Shown piece by piece: positions 53,140-61,862 of a stretch of 64,000 nt of DNA. The stretch covers positions 47,059 through 111,058 of the forward strand of contig JAFWRO010000030.1 of the NCBI GenBank assembly GCA_017519885.1. Reading direction: 5' to 3'. A model generated the notes under the pieces. The model was given only the letters and a program-made list of their open reading frames with translations. It was not told the DNA's origin and did not search any database. The stretch is from Liminaster sp017519885 (GTDB lineage Bacteria; Bacteroidota; Bacteroidia; Bacteroidales; UBA3663). A program made the translations under genes and the position numbers. Every line of letters starts with the position of its first letter. Within the stretch, counting starts at the first letter, position 1.

Positions 53140-56100
53140 ATGAATGGTTCAAAATTTTTACAGTCAAGTCGTCTGTTGACGATTGTCTTGATTTTTATTA
53201 CAAGCGCAGCAGTGGCGCTCGCACAGCCCGGCAGAGGCCGTGGTATGAAGATCAAGGCCGAGGGATCGGTCGTTGATAGTAAAACAAATGACCCCCTGGT
53301 GGGTGCAGCCGTGAAGGTCACCTCTGCCGATGGAGGCACAGGCACCTTTGGCATTTGCGACACCGAGGGCAATTTCACTTTTGAGGTCGATCATCCCGGA
53401 AAGTACACCCTTGAAGTGACCTACGTGGGCTACAAGATGCTCACCAAGGATGTGACACTCTTCCCTGGACGTGGTTCGAAGATCGGTGCTCTCAAGTTGC
53501 AGGAAGATCCCAAGCAGCTTGCCGAAGTCGAGACCGTGGGGCGCAACCAGCGTCTCAAGCAGGTGGGCGACACCATTGTCTATAATGCTGATGCCTACAA
53601 GGTGGCCGACGGAGCTACTGCCGAAGACCTTGTCGCCAAGATGCCGGGTATCGAGGTGACCGACACAGGTGTAAAGGCGCAGGGCGAAACGGTCGAGAAA
53701 GTGCTCGTCGATGGCAAGTCGTTCTTCGAAAATGACCCCAAACTTGCACTCCGCACCCTTCCTGCCGAAGTGGTGCAGTCGGTTTCGGTGTTCGACAAGC
53801 AGTCCGACCAAGCTGAATTCACAGGCTTTGATGACGGAAATACAGTCAAGGCTATGGATCTGGCCACCAAATCCTATCGTCGTAACGGTATATTCGGACG
53901 AGTATATGGCGGCTTGGGTTCCAATTTCGACTTTGACCAGGGTTATTGGAACACTGGCTTCAACCTTAATTTCTTTGAGGGCAATCGCCGCATCTCCTTG
54001 TTGGGCATGAGCAATAATGTCAACCAGCAGAACTTCACCTTCGATGACCTACAGCAGAGCGGCGGCATGGGAGGCGGCTTCCGGGGAGGCATGGGCAACC
54101 GCATGGGTTCGCAGGATGGCGTATCACGCGCCAATGCAATCGGTATGAATTACAGCAATTCCTACCTCGACGACAAGCTAGAGGTGCAGGGCAGCTACTT
54201 CTTCAACCAATTGCGCACCCAGCTCAACGACTCCACATTCGATGACTATATCAATACCGAACGTGCCTCCATCGCTCAGCAGGACCGCTTGTCGCACAAC
54301 TACAGCCATCGTGCCGACATGCATATCACCTATCGTCCGAACGACAAGAACCAGCTGATCTTCCGTCCGTCGTTCAACCTGCAGACCACCGATGCCGATG
54401 GATTCAGCACCAACACCACTTGGAAGCTGCCTCTCGCGACCGTGATGGACGAAACGTTCCGTCGTTCCGACATTTCTTTGATGCAGAGTTCCAGCGATAC
54501 ACGTTCCATCTCCGACAACTCCAGCTGGAATGTGGGCGGTTCACTCGTCTGGCGTCATCGTTTCGACAAGCAGGGACGCACCTTGAGCATGGGGCTCGAT
54601 GCACAGGTCTCGGGCAGCAGCACCGATGCCGATTACATTAAACGCATCAACTGGAGCAATCCCTACTATCAGCGTCAGAATGCCGACACCAAGAACTACA
54701 ATTGGGGCGGCAATGTGCAGTGGACCGAAGCCATCGCCGACAACCAGCAGCTCTCGTTGCGCTACAACCTGAACTATCAGAAATCGACGCGCGACAACCT
54801 GATCTCGTATTTCACCGACGAGGATTTCCACATCCTCAAGACTGACACGTTGGATGCCGGCTACGATGGAGCCAACACCAGCAAGTACATTCAGCGCAAC
54901 CTGCGTCAGGGTGGTGAGATAGCCTGGCGTCTCCATACCACCCACTACAATGCCAATGTGGGTTTCAACTTTCAGCACTCGCACCTCGAGGGCGAACAGG
55001 ATTATTATCTGCAGCCCACCCTCAGCATCGACCCAACCACAAAGAACTACTTCAGCGTCCTGCCGAACGTTCGCCTGGAGTGGCGTAGCGACAACGGTTC
55101 GCAGGTCGAACTCCGCTATCGTGCTTCGTCGAGCAACCCCTCGGTGTCGAACCTCCAGCAGACCGTCAATACGTCGAACGAACTCAACTATTCGACTGGC
55201 AACCCCGACCTCGACCAGAGCATCGGTCACAACGTGAGTCTGCGTTTCATCCATTCCAACATGGAGACAGCTACCAACTTTATGGTCTTCGGCCAATATT
55301 CGGCGCGTCAGGACTACATCGGCCGTCAGTATCTTACCAACAACTCCAACCAGCGCGTCTCGCTACAGGAGGCAGGTCGTGATTATGGATATGGAGGTGA
55401 TCAGTTCAGTGGCCTGAGCTTGGCTGCTGGTGCCAAGATCAGCCGTCCCGTCAATATGAGCGGAAATCAGTCTGCACGACTGGGCGTCGTCTATGGCTTC
55501 CCCTTCGACTTGATTTACAGCAATGTCAACCTCTCGCTCGATGGTTCGTTCTCGACCACCCCGTCGCAACAGCTCTACTACGACATCAATTCGTCGACAG
55601 GCATCGGCAGCGTTAAAGACCTTACCACAAAGGTCCTTCAGTGGGGATTTGGCCCTCGTCTGCACGTGTCGAGCAACATCTCTTCCGACCTCGACTTCAC
55701 CTTGATGTACTCGCCTTCGTTCCAATGGGTCAAGGATACCGAGAACAAGGCCAACTCCTACAATTACGTCACTCATCGTGCCGATGCCCGCCTGAACTGG
55801 ACCTTCTGGCATGGCTTCACCACCGAGCAGTCGTTGGGATATGTCTATTACGGAGGTTCGGCGATGACGAGTTCCGAAGACGAATGGATCTGGAACATGT
55901 CATTCGGTAAGAAGTTCCTCAAAGGCAACAAGGCTGAACTGAAGCTGCAGGCCTACGACGTGTTGGGCAGCCGCACGGGTTATCGTCAGTCGGTGAGCGA
56001 CAGTTACGTACGCGCAAGCTACACCAACTTCATGCCCCGCTACTTCCTGCTCACCTTCACCTACAAGCTTTCAAGCTACAAGGGTAACGGAGGCTCGACC

Positions 56101-56184
56101 GATCGTCGTGGAGGACGTGGAAGTCGCGGAGGAGGCTTCGGTGGGGGCGGTGGCTTCGGAGGCCCTGGTGGTGGAAGGTTCTAA
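53140..56184 (+). CDS. TonB-receptor-like outer membrane beta-barrel protein with Gly-rich tail
   Basis: 1014-residue outer membrane protein of the large Bacteroidetes group with an N-terminal carboxypeptidase-regulatory-like domain (KAEGSVVDSKTNDPLVGAAVKV, about 40-125), a plug-like region (VADGATAEDLVAKMPGIEV and SFFENDPKLALRTLPAEVVQS, about 150-230) and a long barrel. There is no SusD neighbour, so it is not a SusC pair member. A glycine-rich segment GGMGGGFRGGMGNRMG interrupts the start of the barrel (about 308-323), and the protein ends in a run of Arg and Gly (RGGRGSRGGGFGGGG) with a last Phe. Substrate unknown; export of a metal or peptide is possible but unproven. Confidence 0.85.
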   Translation: MNGSKFLQSSRLLTIVLIFITSAAVALAQPGRGRGMKIKAEGSVVDSKTNDPLVGAAVKVTSADGGTGTFGICDTEGNFTFEVDHPGKYTLEVTYVGYKMLTKDVTLFPGRGSKIGALKLQEDPKQLAEVETVGRNQRLKQVGDTIVYNADAYKVADGATAEDLVAKMPGIEVTDTGVKAQGETVEKVLVDGKSFFENDPKLALRTLPAEVVQSVSVFDKQSDQAEFTGFDDGNTVKAMDLATKSYRRNGIFGRVYGGLGSNFDFDQGYWNTGFNLNFFEGNRRISLLGMSNNVNQQNFTFDDLQQSGGMGGGFRGGMGNRMGSQDGVSRANAIGMNYSNSYLDDKLEVQGSYFFNQLRTQLNDSTFDDYINTERASIAQQDRLSHNYSHRADMHITYRPNDKNQLIFRPSFNLQTTDADGFSTNTTWKLPLATVMDETFRRSDISLMQSSSDTRSISDNSSWNVGGSLVWRHRFDKQGRTLSMGLDAQVSGSSTDADYIKRINWSNPYYQRQNADTKNYNWGGNVQWTEAIADNQQLSLRYNLNYQKSTRDNLISYFTDEDFHILKTDTLDAGYDGANTSKYIQRNLRQGGEIAWRLHTTHYNANVGFNFQHSHLEGEQDYYLQPTLSIDPTTKNYFSVLPNVRLEWRSDNGSQVELRYRASSSNPSVSNLQQTVNTSNELNYSTGNPDLDQSIGHNVSLRFIHSNMETATNFMVFGQYSARQDYIGRQYLTNNSNQRVSLQEAGRDYGYGGDQFSGLSLAAGAKISRPVNMSGNQSARLGVVYGFPFDLIYSNVNLSLDGSFSTTPSQQLYYDINSSTGIGSVKDLTTKVLQWGFGPRLHVSSNISSDLDFTLMYSPSFQWVKDTENKANSYNYVTHRADARLNWTFWHGFTTEQSLGYVYYGGSAMTSSEDEWIWNMSFGKKFLKGNKAELKLQAYDVLGSRTGYRQSVSDSYVRASYTNFMPRYFLLTFTYKLSSYKGNGGSTDRRGGRGSRGGGFGGGGGFGGPGGGRF

Positions 56185-56213
56185 ACATCCTCAATATTCT
56201 GAACATACAAAAT

Positions 56214-56253
56214 CGTGGCATATTCTCCATAAAACCTTGGGGAATATGCCACG
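56214..56253. terminator. Inverted repeat between the convergent genes
   Basis: CGTGGCATATTC (56214-56225) pairs perfectly with GAATATGCCACG (56242-56253). T-runs are missing, so it is a possible terminator or other dyad. Confidence 0.55.
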
Positions 56254-56264
56254 ACTGTTATTGG

Positions 56265-56299
56265 GGGTTAAGAGGGGTTAGAAGGGTTTGAGGGGTTCA
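56265..56299. repeat. 9-10-bp array (GGGTTTGAG type)
   Basis: GGGTTA at 56265 and 56275, GGGTTT at 56284 and GGGTTC at 56293, spaced 9-10 bases. It belongs to the family seen after susC and reaches the stop codon of the next gene. Confidence 0.7.
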
Positions 56300-59200
56300 C
56301 TTGATGATGACTCCTCGGCCATTGATGATGTAAACACCCTTCAGGTCGTCGAGTGTCTTTGCTTTGCGACGAATCAGCTTTCCATCAATGGTATAAACAT
56401 CAACGGGTTGGCTTTCTTCCAACTGTTGGATGCCGGTAATGACATCGAAGGAAACGACAGCGGGTCTAGACTCTCGGCCATCCGCATAGACTGCGGTAAC
56501 GGCAAAGTCGTGCGCGCCTTCACCCAGTTGGTCAGCAGCTACGGTGTAGGTTGTAACCTCACTCTCTACAGTTGCTATCAGCTCCTGATCAATGTAAATG
56601 TTGTACTTGACGGGTTGGGAAGGAGCCTTGGTGAACGAAATGTCGTCCACCACCATGGCAAACTGGTCGTAGGAATTGTAGTGACGGATGGCGATGTAGC
56701 CTTCCTGACCTGCATAACTGCTAAGGTCAACGGTGTACTCCTGAGGCCAGCCGGAGGCTACAAACTCCTCAGACACCTGCGTAAAGTCATCGACTGACTG
56801 GTTGCCTGTCGTAGAGACGTAAACGGCAAAATGCTCATCTGTCCATTCGCCATCTTGAGCAGCAGCCCAGAAACTGAACGTGCCGTCGAGGATTGCCAAT
56901 GGTGTTACAAGCCAGTCGTCAACATGCACGGCGCCACCACCATTTGGAATCCAACTATAGGATTGCAGACCGCCATAGCCACTATTCGACTTAAGCTCAT
57001 CATCGTACATGTAAACCCAACCAAAACCGTCGTTGTTGGCATCAATCTGTGTGAACTCACCAGGGCCGTTTTCAAAGTCTTCGGTGACAACCTCGGAGAT
57101 AGCCTCAGGCACTGACCATGTGAGACATAGGCTGCCATCGCTCATGGGTTCGGCTGCCAGGTTCTGTGGAGCGCCAATCACTGGCTCTTCGATGGTGAAG
57201 GTGCCTGTGATGACGTTGTTCTCGGTATTCTGGTCGGCTGCGTACTCGACGGAGATTGTGATAGTCACGTCGCCTGCCTCATCGAATACGGTGGTGGGCC
57301 ATGTAGTCTGGAGCTGCTTCTTGGCAAATGGGGCCAGCGTTTCGCTGACGGTCTCGTTGAGCAGTTCGCTCTCGCCAGCCAGCACCTTGACGGTGTAGCC
57401 GGAGGCTTCCTTCAGACCGGTATTCTCAACGATGACGTCGATGTCCATGGTCTTGCCGGCGACGAGTGTGGCAGCAGGAACAACGGCACTGACGGAGAGG
57501 TCGTTGTCGAAGAAGTCACCGATGCGGATGTCATCAAGGAAGAAATAGTCGCCATAATCTTCAGCCGTCGCTGCGTGCGTGTAGTCGGCGACGAAGGCTA
57601 TCTGTGCATAGCGCTCGTGGTTCTTCAAGCTGGTGAGCGGAATCTGATAAGTCTGGTAGTCCTCACTGCTCAGTGTCACGGTCTGCAGCAGGTTCCAAGT
57701 ACCCTGGTCAGCGCTTCCCAGCACGTAGAGTGTCGAGATATTACTTGCATTCAGTGCATCGAAGATCAGCATGGGTTGAGCGGCATCCTTGATGTTGAGC
57801 TTGCCTGAGACGAAGGCTTTCTGTCCGGGAGTATCGGCGAGCAGAGCCAGTGCTACACCATCTTCATCTGAAGCATAATTGGTAACGGCCACTGAAGCAT
57901 CGGATTCCCAGAAGTAATGCAGTTCCTCGTCGGCAAAACCTTCGACTACCGCATCGTAAGGCTTGCCTACAAAGACACCTGCTGCATTCCAGTCGGCCTT
58001 GTCTTCATCTGTCGTCGAATCGTTGACAGGACGCACGGCAAAGTACTTGTAGTCCTGTTGGTCACCCTCATCGACATTATAATCGAAGGAAGTGGATGTC
58101 TGGCCCTTCACGCTGGTGATCATATCATTGAAGAATACGAAGAAGGCTGATACGTCAATGTCCCAAACATTATAGGTCACATCGTCAGGATTGACATAAC
58201 CGCCGTTCATGCCGACGGTGCCAACAGCACTCCAGCTAAGGTCAACTGACGTTGGGGAATCAACAGCTTCGACGATCTCAGGAGCCAGAGGCTGGTCGAT
58301 ACCGATATAAACGGCTGTCTTTTCGCTCTTTTCGCCCTTGCCATTTTCATTGTAAGCTATGGCCCGGTAAACGTAGAGCGCAGATGTCTCGATGTTCTCG
58401 TCGGTGAAAGTGACAACGGTACCAGGAGTGATGTTGCTCTGCTCGCCTACCAGTTCGCCATCACGATAGAGTTCGATTTTCGAGATAGCCGTGAGTGCAT
58501 TACCCTCGATGGTCTTGTCGGGAGCTGTCACCTGGATGGTGGCATTCAGCGCACCTTCAGCACCTGCCGTTGCCTCCACCAATGGAGCGGCTGGAGCTGT
58601 ATCCTCCGCACCCAACTCGACACTTATGTTCGACACATATAGGTAATATGTATTGGCCTTGGAGAGGGCATGTACAGCCACATAGTAATAGTCGTCGGTA
58701 GCGGCAACAAATGAGCCTGTGTACTCGTTGTATGCATCTGAGGTCACTTCGGTGGACGGGATGACGCAGATGTTCAAGCCTTCGCCCGTGGCACTAGAGC
58801 CAGCCACCACCTCGAAGATTTCTGGATCGTAGGCATTGCCGGCGATACGGACAGTGACATCATATTTTTTGCCAGCCACCGTACGCAGTGCCTTCGAGAC
58901 GAGATAGTCATCGCTATCGTTGCCCCAGTCTGCCCTGAATTGGGCCGCTTCATCATAGGAGCCGTATTCCCAAGTCGTTCCATCCTGGTTGTTATCGATG
59001 ACCAGCATATTGTTGAATACCTCTTCGTCGGTGAAGTAAATTACATAAGGCACATCCTGAGGCATGGACACCCTGACACTTACGATGTCACTCTTGCGTC
59101 CCCTTCCGGCAGCATTGACTGCATACACCTGATAGCGGTAGGTGGCCTCTGCCTCAACCTCGTCGGTATAACTCTGCTCAGAGCCAGGTGCTACTCCTTC

Positions 59201-60127
59201 AAGGCTTTTTACGATTTCACCGTTGCGAAGGATGTCGATGGTGAGGTTCTCAGTCAAATCCTCGCCGTTGATTGTCGTTGTTGGCGCGGTAAACGTAATG
59301 ACGTTCTTCAGTTCGTGGGGCACCTGTACGGCAGTCAGGTCACTGACAGCCTCTGGCGCTGCCGCATCGGGAGCAACGTCGATGCTGAAGCGATAGACGC
59401 TCAGAATATACAGGTCGGCTGGAGAAATGGCGTGGATAGCGATATAGTAAACGCCATCGGCTGCCGGGGTGAAGGTCCCGCTGAAGTCGGCGGCATCATT
59501 TTCGGGAAAGGTCTTCCCGATAATCTCAGTCGTTAGGGCTGCTGCCGTACATTCCGTTCCTGCTACTACCTCAAATTCCTCCGGGTAGTTCCACGAAGCG
59601 GCGTTCACGGAGACATCATAGGTTTTGCCGCCTTCCAAGTTGATGGGCAGTACCATATAGTCGTCGGCTGGTGTCGTGCCATCCACGTTGTAGACATAGT
59701 AGGCGCCATTACCGGCACTCCATGTCCAGGTGCATGGTTCGCCATCGCTTAGGTCCTCATTGTTGTTGATGATGATGAAGTTTTCGTCCATCGCTTCTCC
59801 TGATGTGGAGAAATCGGCCTCGTAGGGCACCGTGACTGGGATTGCTTCGGTGATGTCAACCCTACGTGGGGCGAAACTCTTATACCCCTGTGGCTTGATT
59901 CTGTTGTCCTTTTGCTTCATCAGGGTCTGCTTGTCACCCGTTTGCTTGGCGGTTTGCAGTTCCTGGACTGTCCATTTCTTATGGATGCTCTTCACACCAG
60001 GTTTCACGGTCGCTGTTTGAACTGTGGTTGCAGTTTTCTTGAAAGACTGCTTCGCTACCTGAGCGTCGGAAGGTAGAACCACTAGTATGGCGGTTGCTAC
60101 CAAAATAGTTAGAAGTCCTTTACTCAT
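56297..60127 (-). CDS. Large secreted multidomain protein with fibronectin III and anchor-J modules
   Basis: 1276-residue exported protein of unknown role. A signal peptide (MSKGLLTILVATAILVVLPSDAQ) is followed by three similar units of jelly-roll plus fibronectin III (YEADFSTSGEAMDENFIIINNN; YVIYFTDEEVFNNMLVIDNNQDG; later EDFENGPGEFTQIDANNDGFGWVYMYDDE). A CARDB-like module near 905-1000 holds NDLSVSAVVPAATLVAGKTMDIDVIVENTG. The end, VDVYTIDGKLIRRKAKTLDDLKGVYIINGRGVIIK, is a short type IX-like tail. Its build resembles the 1566-residue protein at the other end of the window, suggesting members of one surface-protein group. It is on its own behind a promoter. Confidence 0.8.
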   Translation of the reverse strand: MSKGLLTILVATAILVVLPSDAQVAKQSFKKTATTVQTATVKPGVKSIHKKWTVQELQTAKQTGDKQTLMKQKDNRIKPQGYKSFAPRRVDITEAIPVTVPYEADFSTSGEAMDENFIIINNNEDLSDGEPCTWTWSAGNGAYYVYNVDGTTPADDYMVLPINLEGGKTYDVSVNAASWNYPEEFEVVAGTECTAAALTTEIIGKTFPENDAADFSGTFTPAADGVYYIAIHAISPADLYILSVYRFSIDVAPDAAAPEAVSDLTAVQVPHELKNVITFTAPTTTINGEDLTENLTIDILRNGEIVKSLEGVAPGSEQSYTDEVEAEATYRYQVYAVNAAGRGRKSDIVSVRVSMPQDVPYVIYFTDEEVFNNMLVIDNNQDGTTWEYGSYDEAAQFRADWGNDSDDYLVSKALRTVAGKKYDVTVRIAGNAYDPEIFEVVAGSSATGEGLNICVIPSTEVTSDAYNEYTGSFVAATDDYYYVAVHALSKANTYYLYVSNISVELGAEDTAPAAPLVEATAGAEGALNATIQVTAPDKTIEGNALTAISKIELYRDGELVGEQSNITPGTVVTFTDENIETSALYVYRAIAYNENGKGEKSEKTAVYIGIDQPLAPEIVEAVDSPTSVDLSWSAVGTVGMNGGYVNPDDVTYNVWDIDVSAFFVFFNDMITSVKGQTSTSFDYNVDEGDQQDYKYFAVRPVNDSTTDEDKADWNAAGVFVGKPYDAVVEGFADEELHYFWESDASVAVTNYASDEDGVALALLADTPGQKAFVSGKLNIKDAAQPMLIFDALNASNISTLYVLGSADQGTWNLLQTVTLSSEDYQTYQIPLTSLKNHERYAQIAFVADYTHAATAEDYGDYFFLDDIRIGDFFDNDLSVSAVVPAATLVAGKTMDIDVIVENTGLKEASGYTVKVLAGESELLNETVSETLAPFAKKQLQTTWPTTVFDEAGDVTITISVEYAADQNTENNVITGTFTIEEPVIGAPQNLAAEPMSDGSLCLTWSVPEAISEVVTEDFENGPGEFTQIDANNDGFGWVYMYDDELKSNSGYGGLQSYSWIPNGGGAVHVDDWLVTPLAILDGTFSFWAAAQDGEWTDEHFAVYVSTTGNQSVDDFTQVSEEFVASGWPQEYTVDLSSYAGQEGYIAIRHYNSYDQFAMVVDDISFTKAPSQPVKYNIYIDQELIATVESEVTTYTVAADQLGEGAHDFAVTAVYADGRESRPAVVSFDVITGIQQLEESQPVDVYTIDGKLIRRKAKTLDDLKGVYIINGRGVIIK

Positions 60128-60237
60128 TGTTTTACTTTGTGTGGTTATATGATAATTATAGGGAGAGAATTACTTGATGAGAGTCTTCTTACCTTTAAAT
60201 ATATAAAAAACTTGAGGGTTGAATTTATATTCGTGTG

Positions 60238-60269
60238 CAAAGATAAGCGTTTTATTCGACACCGCCAAA
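60238..60269 (-). promoter_or_regulatory. Promoter of the 1276-residue protein gene (TTTG-N20-TATCTTTG)
   Basis: On the minus strand a -33 TTTG (60266-60269) and a -7 TATCTTTG (60238-60245) are 20 bases apart; the leader is about 110 bases. Confidence 0.8.
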
Positions 60270-60351
60270 ATTTTTCTCATTTTTCTTCGATTTTAACTTT
60301 TCATCGAAGTAGAGAATAAGTGTGAAGGAGTACTAAGCGTGCTTCTGGAGC

Positions 60352-60770
60352 AAATAGCACAATCTCGGCCAACATTGTGCTATTTCCAAATGCGGTAGCA
60401 CAGTTTCGGCCAGGATTGTGCTATCTCCGAATGCGGTAGCACAGTTTCGTACTTTTCTGTGCTATCTCCGAATGCGGTAGCACAGTTTCGTACTTTTCTG
60501 TGCTATCTCCGAATGCGATAGCACAATCTCGTACTTTTCTGTTCTATCTCCGAATGCGATAGCACAATCTCGTACTTTCCTGTTCTATCTCCGAATGCGG
60601 TAGCACAGTTTCGTACTTTTCTGTTCTATCTCCGAATGCGATAGCACAATCTCGTACTTTTCTGTTCTATCTCCGAATGCGATAGCACAATCTCGTACTT
60701 TCCTGTTCTATCTCCGAACGTGGTAGCGCAATTTCGTACTTTTTTGTTCTATCTCCGAATTCGAGAAAAA
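60352..60770. repeat. Array C: ten 41-bp extragenic repeat units with hairpins
   Basis: TTTCG or TCTCG recurs every 41 bases at 60363, 60404, 60445, 60486, 60527, 60568, 60609 and onward to about 60732. The first unit has a perfect 12-bp stem, 60352-60363 with 60374-60385, around the loop CTCGGCCAAC. Units 2-4 keep TAGCACAG/CTGTGCTA stems; later units have GTTCTA on the right arm, weakening the stem. Only the first two units keep GGCC; the rest read GTAC. It fills the 450-base gap before the araC-type gene together with AT-rich sequence. Confidence 0.9.
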
Positions 60771-60774
60771 TGCA

Positions 60775-61671
60775 CTACGTATTCCCAATGAACTCGCTGG
60801 GCGTGAGTCCTGTTATCTTCTTGAAGAGGCGGGTGAAATGATTGGGAAATTCAAAGCCGAGAAGGTGTGAGGTTTCGCTGATGTTGTGTCCGTTCATCAG
60901 CAGGCTCTTGGCTTGATTGATGACGTATTTGTGGATGTATCCGATGGCCGTACCGCCTGTAGCCTTGTGGATGATGTCGCCAAAGTAACGCGGTGAATAG
61001 GCCAGTTCGGAAGCACAATAGGCGACGGAGGGTAGTCCATACCGTAGTTGCCGATTCTCACGGAAATACTGTTGGAGCAGGGCATGGAAGCGTTTCAGCA
61101 GATCGCTGCTGCCTTTGTCCTCTTGTGAGAGCTGGCGCTGATAGATGCGATTGCAGTATTCGAGTATCAGTCGCAGATAGCCCAGCAGGATGCTTCTGAG
61201 CGCAGGTGAATCTTTATGTTCGATCAATTCCTGACGCATCTGGGCAAGGAGTTGCGTGATACAGAGCCATTCGGAAGACTCCATCCGCAGCGAGTCGGTG
61301 AAGAAATAGGAGAAATACTGGAATCGGTCCATGTGGTGTTCCAGGTCAGAGCCATGAAGCAGTTCGGGCGACCACAGAAGCACCCATCCACACAAGGAGA
61401 TACGTTCGCCGTTGTCCTCAAGTCCACCAATCTGTCCTGGGGCAACGGCAATGATCGAGGCATCGCTCACTTCCAGGGTCTTCATTCCGTAGGAGAGAAT
61501 CCTGGGGAACTGGCGTTGGATGAAGAGCGCATAGACTCCGTAGTTGTTGAGGCTGTGACGGAAGGGAGCCAGCTCATCGTAGTGGATGATGCTGACCAGC
61601 GGGTGCAGTACGGGGGCTTCCACAAATTGGGCATAGTCGTTAGGGCTATCTAATTTCAAGATGTTCTTCAT
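60775..61671 (-). CDS. AraC family transcriptional regulator
   Basis: 298-residue regulator. The N-terminal cupin-like sensor (about 20-150) contains AVAPGQIGGL and LCGWVLLWSPELL. The C-terminal double helix-turn-helix is at about 195-297: LAYSPRYFGDIIHKATGGTAIGYIHKYVINQAKSLLMNG, then NISETSHLLGFEFPNHFTRLFKKITGLTPSEF. It is divergent from the YqhD-like dehydrogenase, with about 190 bases between them, and probably controls it, as YqhC does for yqhD in E. coli. Effector unknown. Confidence 0.93.
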   Translation of the reverse strand: MKNILKLDSPNDYAQFVEAPVLHPLVSIIHYDELAPFRHSLNNYGVYALFIQRQFPRILSYGMKTLEVSDASIIAVAPGQIGGLEDNGERISLCGWVLLWSPELLHGSDLEHHMDRFQYFSYFFTDSLRMESSEWLCITQLLAQMRQELIEHKDSPALRSILLGYLRLILEYCNRIYQRQLSQEDKGSSDLLKRFHALLQQYFRENRQLRYGLPSVAYCASELAYSPRYFGDIIHKATGGTAIGYIHKYVINQAKSLLMNGHNISETSHLLGFEFPNHFTRLFKKITGLTPSEFIGNT

Positions 61672-61702
61672 AACGATAGCAATATTGTCTAAATGTGCGC
61701 TG

Positions 61703-61710
61703 CAAAGATA
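61703..61710 (-). promoter_or_regulatory. -7 box of the araC-type gene
   Basis: Reads TATCTTTG on the minus strand, 32 bases before the start. No matched -33 TTTG. Confidence 0.55.
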
Positions 61711-61827
61711 CGATATTTTTGGAAAAATAAGTAAAAAAGGGTATGAAAAATAAAGAAAAATTGCTTTTTCTGCGAAATTGGTAGATATTCAGTCAATTTG
61801 TGTATTATTATTTTAAAATAATGTGTG

Positions 61828-61835
61828 TACCTTTG
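61828..61835 (+). promoter_or_regulatory. -7 box of the alcohol dehydrogenase operon
   Basis: TACCTTTG, 28 bases before the ATG. The lack of a -33 TTTG fits a promoter that depends on an activator such as the divergent AraC-type protein. Confidence 0.55.
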
Positions 61836-61862
61836 CACCCAGAAACTAAAAACGATAATAGT

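Noticed and set aside
6029..60770. CRISPR array as an explanation of the 41-42-bp repeats
   Set aside because: Units adjoin without unique spacers of constant size, similarity runs through the whole unit, and no cas gene is near.
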